The translations under genes were made by a program, and so were the position numbers. A stretch of DNA of 7,124 nucleotides from Lachnospiraceae bacterium (GTDB taxonomy: Bacteria > Bacillota > Clostridia > Lachnospirales > Lachnospiraceae), in the NCBI GenBank assembly GCA_016297945.1, contig JAEDFR010000113.1:1-7124 (forward strand), read 5' to 3'. The notes beneath the pieces are model-generated. The model was given only the letters and a program-made list of their open reading frames with translations. It was not told the DNA's origin and searched no databases. Positions 4,030 to 7,124 of the stretch are shown here, piece after piece. The stretch's first letter is position 1; each line of letters opens with the position of its first letter.

Positions 4030-6201
4030 TTATCCTGCTGCCGTTACATCCATAAAATCTGCTTCCAAGACATCTGCCAGTAATTGTCCGGCCAACTTTC
4101 CGTGCCACACTCTGTTTCCTTTTATTCGAAGGTCACTATAATTTTCCATTCGCAGCTTATTTGCTTTTTCGCCCAGTTTCTTTTCCTCTTCCGTAAGCTG
4201 TTTCTGAAAGTACTGTTGCCATTTTTTTAGAAAGTTTATGGCATCATCAAAATCCTTATTCTGGTTATCTCCTGTCGTTCTCTTCTGTCTGATGTTTCCG
4301 GACGGTTCAACCTCTAATGTGTACCATGCAACATCCGGATGCTCTGCATGTCTTAAGAAAAACAGATACGATTCATCTGTCTGGATTCTGGAAAAATAGT
4401 AATCACAGGTGTGCACGCAATGTTTTAGTACCGTTCCCTCTTTTACGATGTCCAGGATGCTTTTGGGTGCTACGATCTGATATTTACCCTGTTTAAATTC
4501 ATATTTCTTTAACTTCGGCAGTACTTTATTTACCTTTTTCCATTTCTTTTCAATCTCTTTTGCCTGCTTTTCCATCTCATTATTTTGCAAAGCCATTACC
4601 AGTTCATTGTGAGCTGCTTTTAAATCCTTTGGCTTTGCAATCTGTTCAAGCTTCGTATTCATCTTCATTCTTTGCGCCATTCCAATGTAGTCATGCCACG
4701 TTCTGTATGTCTGCCATATACTTTCATTCATCAGCTTCATTTGCTTTTTCAGATAATTCCAGCACTTCACATAACTAATCGGTATTTCTAAAAAATTGAA
4801 TGTGGATGTTGCAAACTCAGCCTCACCAAAATCTTTAATCATTTCATCCGGCCATATAGTGTTCGCTAACTTTTCATACTGAATCCAATCCAAACAATAC
4901 TTATTTCCGTTCATCTTCTTTAATCTCTGCAGTCTGCTCTTATCCAGTCCCAGCATTTTGTGAAGCTCTGTTGCATTTTTATTTATCCTGATGTTGTTAT
5001 GAAAGAAGTCTTTTGCCAGATTAAACATTCCTATTTTTACAAGCTTCTCAATAATCGGATTTTCCTTTTCCTCTTCCAGGTACCTACTCAAATTGTCCGG
5101 AAGCTTTTCCCATAAATCAAAAGCGCTATATTTTAAAATGCTATTCTTTTTCAATATAGGCAGATTTCTTCTGTACAAAAATATATCCTCTCCGTGATAT
5201 CCAAATGAATATCTCCAACTTTCGTAATCCGGAATCCATCTCATATATTTTTGTTTGTATTTGTCATAGGTATATCTTTTTGTCCTGCCATTTTCGAAGA
5301 TCAGTGTCCTGTACTCTTCTTTCAGATATATATCCGGATTTGTATATGGTTTTGTTACATAAACCTGCCTCATAATAAACGACCTTATTACAATTCCACC
5401 ATCAATCTTTTGTATGATTTCTCCCCAATGAGAAACATCTGCCAACGTTTTGATTCTTCCGGATGGTTTGAATATGGATTTTGCATGGCATGCCGGACAT
5501 ACTGTCTTTTTATCCAGTTTTGGATTTTTTATCTTGACGTATTTTTGACATCTGGAACAATATCCGGTTGTTTGGCCGCCTTTTTTGTATTCATAAAACA
5601 TATAAAATTGAGCCGCGCATGTTCTCCGCATCCATTCCTTAAAGCTTTTAGGCAATGCTGGTACCAAAGCCATATCATCATCCCATGGCTTTTGTTCCCG
5701 TTTTTCTTTTCTTACCGTTTCTTCATCCTTTCTGTCCTGCTGCCACCTTTGTAACCGGTAAAATCCTTTTACTCCATTTTCTTTTGCCAGCTTAAGACTG
5801 TTCAGTGTGTTTAAGGTGTCCTTATTTGTATATATCTTCGTGCCATAATATCCCACGTATACTTCAGGAAGGTTCATAACCATAGCTTTTGACCATTTAA
5901 CTTCTTTTCCGTTCTCGTCAAGCTCCCTTGTTATGTATTCTTCTCCCTGTACATTTAAAAAAACTTCATATCTTGGTGTCCGGATGTTTTTTCTGATATC
6001 CTCCGGCAGAAATATAGCTATTTTGATAAATCCCTGCAGATTTTGCGCACGAAGCAGTAAATTATATTCCGGAATGATTTTGATTTCCTTTTTATTCGTT
6101 AAATAAGAATGTCTCTTTTCCTCTGTATACATTGCACCATATCGCATGATCTGCTTTGTGGCCGGAAGCGCTCGTAATTTTCTTAATTCGTTTTTCTGCA
6201 T
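4030..6201 (-). CDS. PcfJ-like zinc-ribbon protein (723 aa)
   Basis: This large protein shows the features of the PcfJ family, named after a protein of the enterococcal conjugative plasmid pCF10 and widespread in phages and integrative elements of Firmicutes. A zinc ribbon is formed by Cys215-x-x-Cys218 and Cys235-x-x-Cys238. The PcfJ core lies near residues 570-640, with the typical P-K-S-I-x-D-I-x-x-E-G-x-x-L-x-H-C-V pattern (His594, Cys595), then F-F-L-R and Y-T-L-E-V. A long helical region fills 350-560. Biochemical function is not established in the family; the zinc ribbon suggests nucleic-acid binding. The start ATG follows GGGAGGGA and overlaps the upstream gene by 19 bp. The stop is fused to motif copy 6, and the next gene's ribosome site begins at the stop codon. 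W-Q-Q-D at residues 153-156 is motif copy 7. Confidence 0.8.
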   Translation of the reverse strand: MQKNELRKLRALPATKQIMRYGAMYTEEKRHSYLTNKKEIKIIPEYNLLLRAQNLQGFIKIAIFLPEDIRKNIRTPRYEVFLNVQGEEYITRELDENGKEVKWSKAMVMNLPEVYVGYYGTKIYTNKDTLNTLNSLKLAKENGVKGFYRLQRWQQDRKDEETVRKEKREQKPWDDDMALVPALPKSFKEWMRRTCAAQFYMFYEYKKGGQTTGYCSRCQKYVKIKNPKLDKKTVCPACHAKSIFKPSGRIKTLADVSHWGEIIQKIDGGIVIRSFIMRQVYVTKPYTNPDIYLKEEYRTLIFENGRTKRYTYDKYKQKYMRWIPDYESWRYSFGYHGEDIFLYRRNLPILKKNSILKYSAFDLWEKLPDNLSRYLEEEKENPIIEKLVKIGMFNLAKDFFHNNIRINKNATELHKMLGLDKSRLQRLKKMNGNKYCLDWIQYEKLANTIWPDEMIKDFGEAEFATSTFNFLEIPISYVKCWNYLKKQMKLMNESIWQTYRTWHDYIGMAQRMKMNTKLEQIAKPKDLKAAHNELVMALQNNEMEKQAKEIEKKWKKVNKVLPKLKKYEFKQGKYQIVAPKSILDIVKEGTVLKHCVHTCDYYFSRIQTDESYLFFLRHAEHPDVAWYTLEVEPSGNIRQKRTTGDNQNKDFDDAINFLKKWQQYFQKQLTEEEKKLGEKANKLRMENYSDLRIKGNRVWHGKLAGQLLADVLEADFMDVTAAG
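4033..4042 (-). repeat. GGCAGCAGGA motif, copy 6, abutting a stop codon
   Basis: Exact copy covering the last codons of the PcfJ-like gene (A-A-G), directly followed by TAA and then the GGAGG of the next gene's ribosome site. Confidence 0.85.
5735..5744 (-). repeat. GGCAGCAGGA motif, copy 7
   Basis: Exact copy in the PcfJ-like gene, read as TGG-CAG-CAG-GAC (W-Q-Q-D). It is followed by CAGAAA. Confidence 0.85.
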
Positions 6202-6740
6202 TTCACTTCCCTCCCTGTCACGGTGTAAAATACGTTCGGCATGTAGTCTTTCCCATCAATTTTGTAGACTCCGATTTTTTCAATCTGCCTGCTTCGTTTC
6301 TCTTCTTTTAAAAGAAAAATGGTTGCATCCATCTGTCCTGCTGCCTTTGGATTTTTTCCACGGACAATTACAATATCTCCTTTATCCGCTTCCCCACTAT
6401 CTCTTTTGATTAATCTGCTGTATTCCCTGTCCGGATGCGTATGCAGCCATACACATTCCTGCATGCCAAGCTCCTGTTTTGTCAGCTCTTTTATGATTTT
6501 CATTTCCGTGCAGGCAATCCTTTCATCTCCATCCTCATGAATATCGCCGGAAGCTTCTACCATGCACCATCTTCCGCTTGGATACCATTTCAAAACTTCA
6601 ATTGGTTCTTCTACACAATGAAATCCTGATGCTACACATTTTGCTTTATCTTCTTTGTATGTTTTGCCGATTTCATACTGATATGTTCCTTTTCCCATGG
6701 TGCACTGCAGGTTGTTGTTAAATCCCTTAAAAGCAATCAT
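6183..6740 (-). CDS. KGFN-motif phage protein (DUF7666-like N-terminus, 185 aa)
   Basis: The N-terminal half (residues 4-85) matches a pattern I recall from many phage proteins: K-G-F-N...L-x-C near the start, Y-x-x-G-K-x-Y at 21-28, S-G-F-H-C at 38-42, then W-Y-P-S-G-R and V-E-A-S-G-D-I-H-E-D-G-D-E with the I-A-C-T motif at 61-78. I believe this is the DUF7666 family, whose function is unknown. The C-terminal half (95-185) has H-T-H-P-D at 100-104 and a basic region but no firm assignment. ATG at 6740 follows GGAGGAG by 5 nt and lies 2 nt after the previous stop. Its 3' end overlaps the PcfJ-like gene by 19 bp. The tight packing between the PcfK-like and PcfJ-like genes suggests a shared function. 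It carries motif copy 8 (A-A-G, residues 133-135). Confidence 0.6.
   Translation of the reverse strand: MIAFKGFNNNLQCTMGKGTYQYEIGKTYKEDKAKCVASGFHCVEEPIEVLKWYPSGRWCMVEASGDIHEDGDERIACTEMKIIKELTKQELGMQECVWLHTHPDREYSRLIKRDSGEADKGDIVIVRGKNPKAAGQMDATIFLLKEEKRSRQIEKIGVYKIDGKDYMPNVFYTVTGREVKCRKTN
6336..6345 (-). repeat. GGCAGCAGGA motif, copy 8
   Basis: Exact copy in the KGFN-motif gene, read as GCA-GCA-GGA (A-A-G). It is followed by CAGATGGA. Confidence 0.85.
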
Positions 6741-6742
6741 TA

Positions 6743-7114
6743 TTACTCCTCCACTCCGTAATATTTTCTAACGATCTGCCGCACCTCATGTCTGTTTGGT
6801 ATTCCCAGATATACCGGTCCTCTCATCGGTTCTGTTTTCCCGTTATGTTTTACTTTTGTTGCTTTTACAACTTCCTCACTTACCTGCACTTTGTTTTCAA
6901 ATGCAAATGCCAGCAGCAATGCCATGCATTCTTTCAGACTCTTTCCCTTTTTTCTGACAGCTCTCTGCATCTTCGCATCTTCCGTGCACATCTCTAATAC
7001 TGCGTCTTTCCAATCTTCTAGCACGCCTTCCAGCTTCAGATGCTTGTTTTCAACTTCAATCTTTCCTACTGCTGCCATCAACGGATTAACCAGCTCGTCC
7101 ATCAGTCCGTCCAT
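6743..7114 (-). CDS. PcfK / AcrIIA9-like protein (123 aa, start may lie outside the window)
   Basis: A small acidic-to-basic helical protein. The segment K-G-K-S-L-K-E-C-M (57-63) followed by a helix, and the C-terminal R-x-I-V-R-K-Y-Y-G (112-120), resemble the layout of PcfK-like proteins, some of which (AcrIIA9) inhibit Cas9. Position supports this, since PcfK-like genes commonly accompany pcfJ-like genes. The match is partial: the usual D-D-x-V-x-G-W-x-x-x-Y-Y ending is not clearly present, and G-I-P-N (104-107) is a different feature. The frame is open to the right edge (GAA GAC TAC before the ATG), so ATG at 7114 may be internal; a weak GGAAG lies 5 nt before it. The stop is 2 nt from the next start. 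It also contains a one-mismatch motif copy (7067-7076). Confidence 0.5.
   Translation of the reverse strand: MDGLMDELVNPLMAAVGKIEVENKHLKLEGVLEDWKDAVLEMCTEDAKMQRAVRKKGKSLKECMALLLAFAFENKVQVSEEVVKATKVKHNGKTEPMRGPVYLGIPNRHEVRQIVRKYYGVEE
7067..7076 (-). repeat. GGCAGCAGTA, one-mismatch copy of the motif
   Basis: Nine of ten bases match. It is read as GCA-GCA-GTA (A-A-V) in the PcfK-like gene and followed by GGAAAG. It could be a chance near-match or a decayed copy. Confidence 0.5.
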
Positions 7115-7124
7115 GTAGTCTTCC

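Noticed and set aside
5251..5754. 167-codon open frame on the plus strand inside the PcfJ-like gene
   Set aside because: It is an antisense shadow of a confidently recognised gene with zinc-ribbon and PcfJ motifs.
114..7074. The repeated word contains CAGCAG, the EcoP15I type III recognition site, and orientation bias of such sites protects phage T7
   Set aside because: Two CAGCAG copies occur in the opposite orientation (114-119 and 6911-6916) against eleven on the minus strand, so the bias is not complete. The conserved flanks GG...GA also go beyond CAGCAG. It remains a possible partial contributor only.

Overview
The window looks like part of a temperate phage or prophage (less likely a conjugative element) from a low-GC Gram-positive host, most plausibly a gut clostridium of the Lachnospiraceae type. 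The evidence is gene-family content (a PcfJ-like protein, a PcfK/AcrIIA9-like protein, a phage-type sigma-like regulator, an HNH-like nuclease), strong AGGAGG-type ribosome sites, moderate-to-low GC, and a dense run of small overlapping genes. Family names come from remembered motifs, since no search was possible.

All 13 supported genes lie on the minus strand, so transcription runs from right to left. In transcription order they are: a PcfK/AcrIIA9-like protein (7114-6743), a KGFN-motif phage protein (6740-6183), a PcfJ-like zinc-ribbon protein (6201-4030), a 473-residue protein with a helix-turn-helix-like N-terminus and a repeat-rich linker (4017-2596), a 57-residue protein (2606-2433), a zinc-cluster protein (2436-2065), an HNH-like nuclease (2068-1754), a 127-bp gap with a hairpin, a 57-residue charged protein (1626-1453), a 32-residue lipoprotein (1456-1358), an AT-rich 174-residue protein ending in a clamp-binding-like motif (1337-813), two small unknowns (786-577 and 542-360), and the start of a phage late-regulator/sigma-like gene cut by the left edge (347-1). 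Most junctions overlap or are separated by under 35 nt, so this reads as one operon. It probably covers the late part of the early (DNA metabolism) region, ending at the switch gene that usually precedes packaging genes.

The most striking unexplained signal is a 10-base word, GGCAGCAGGA on the minus strand. It occurs seven times exactly and twice with one mismatch, always in the transcribed orientation and never as the 9-base core on the other strand. It falls in all three reading frames (encoding R/W-Q-Q-D, A-A-G or G-S-R) and once between genes, so protein conservation does not explain it. It behaves like a DNA- or RNA-level signal spread across the element. Other notable points are 21-bp periodic repeats inside the linker of the 473-residue gene (iteron-like), the tiny lipoprotein, and a possible anti-CRISPR relative beside the PcfJ-like gene.
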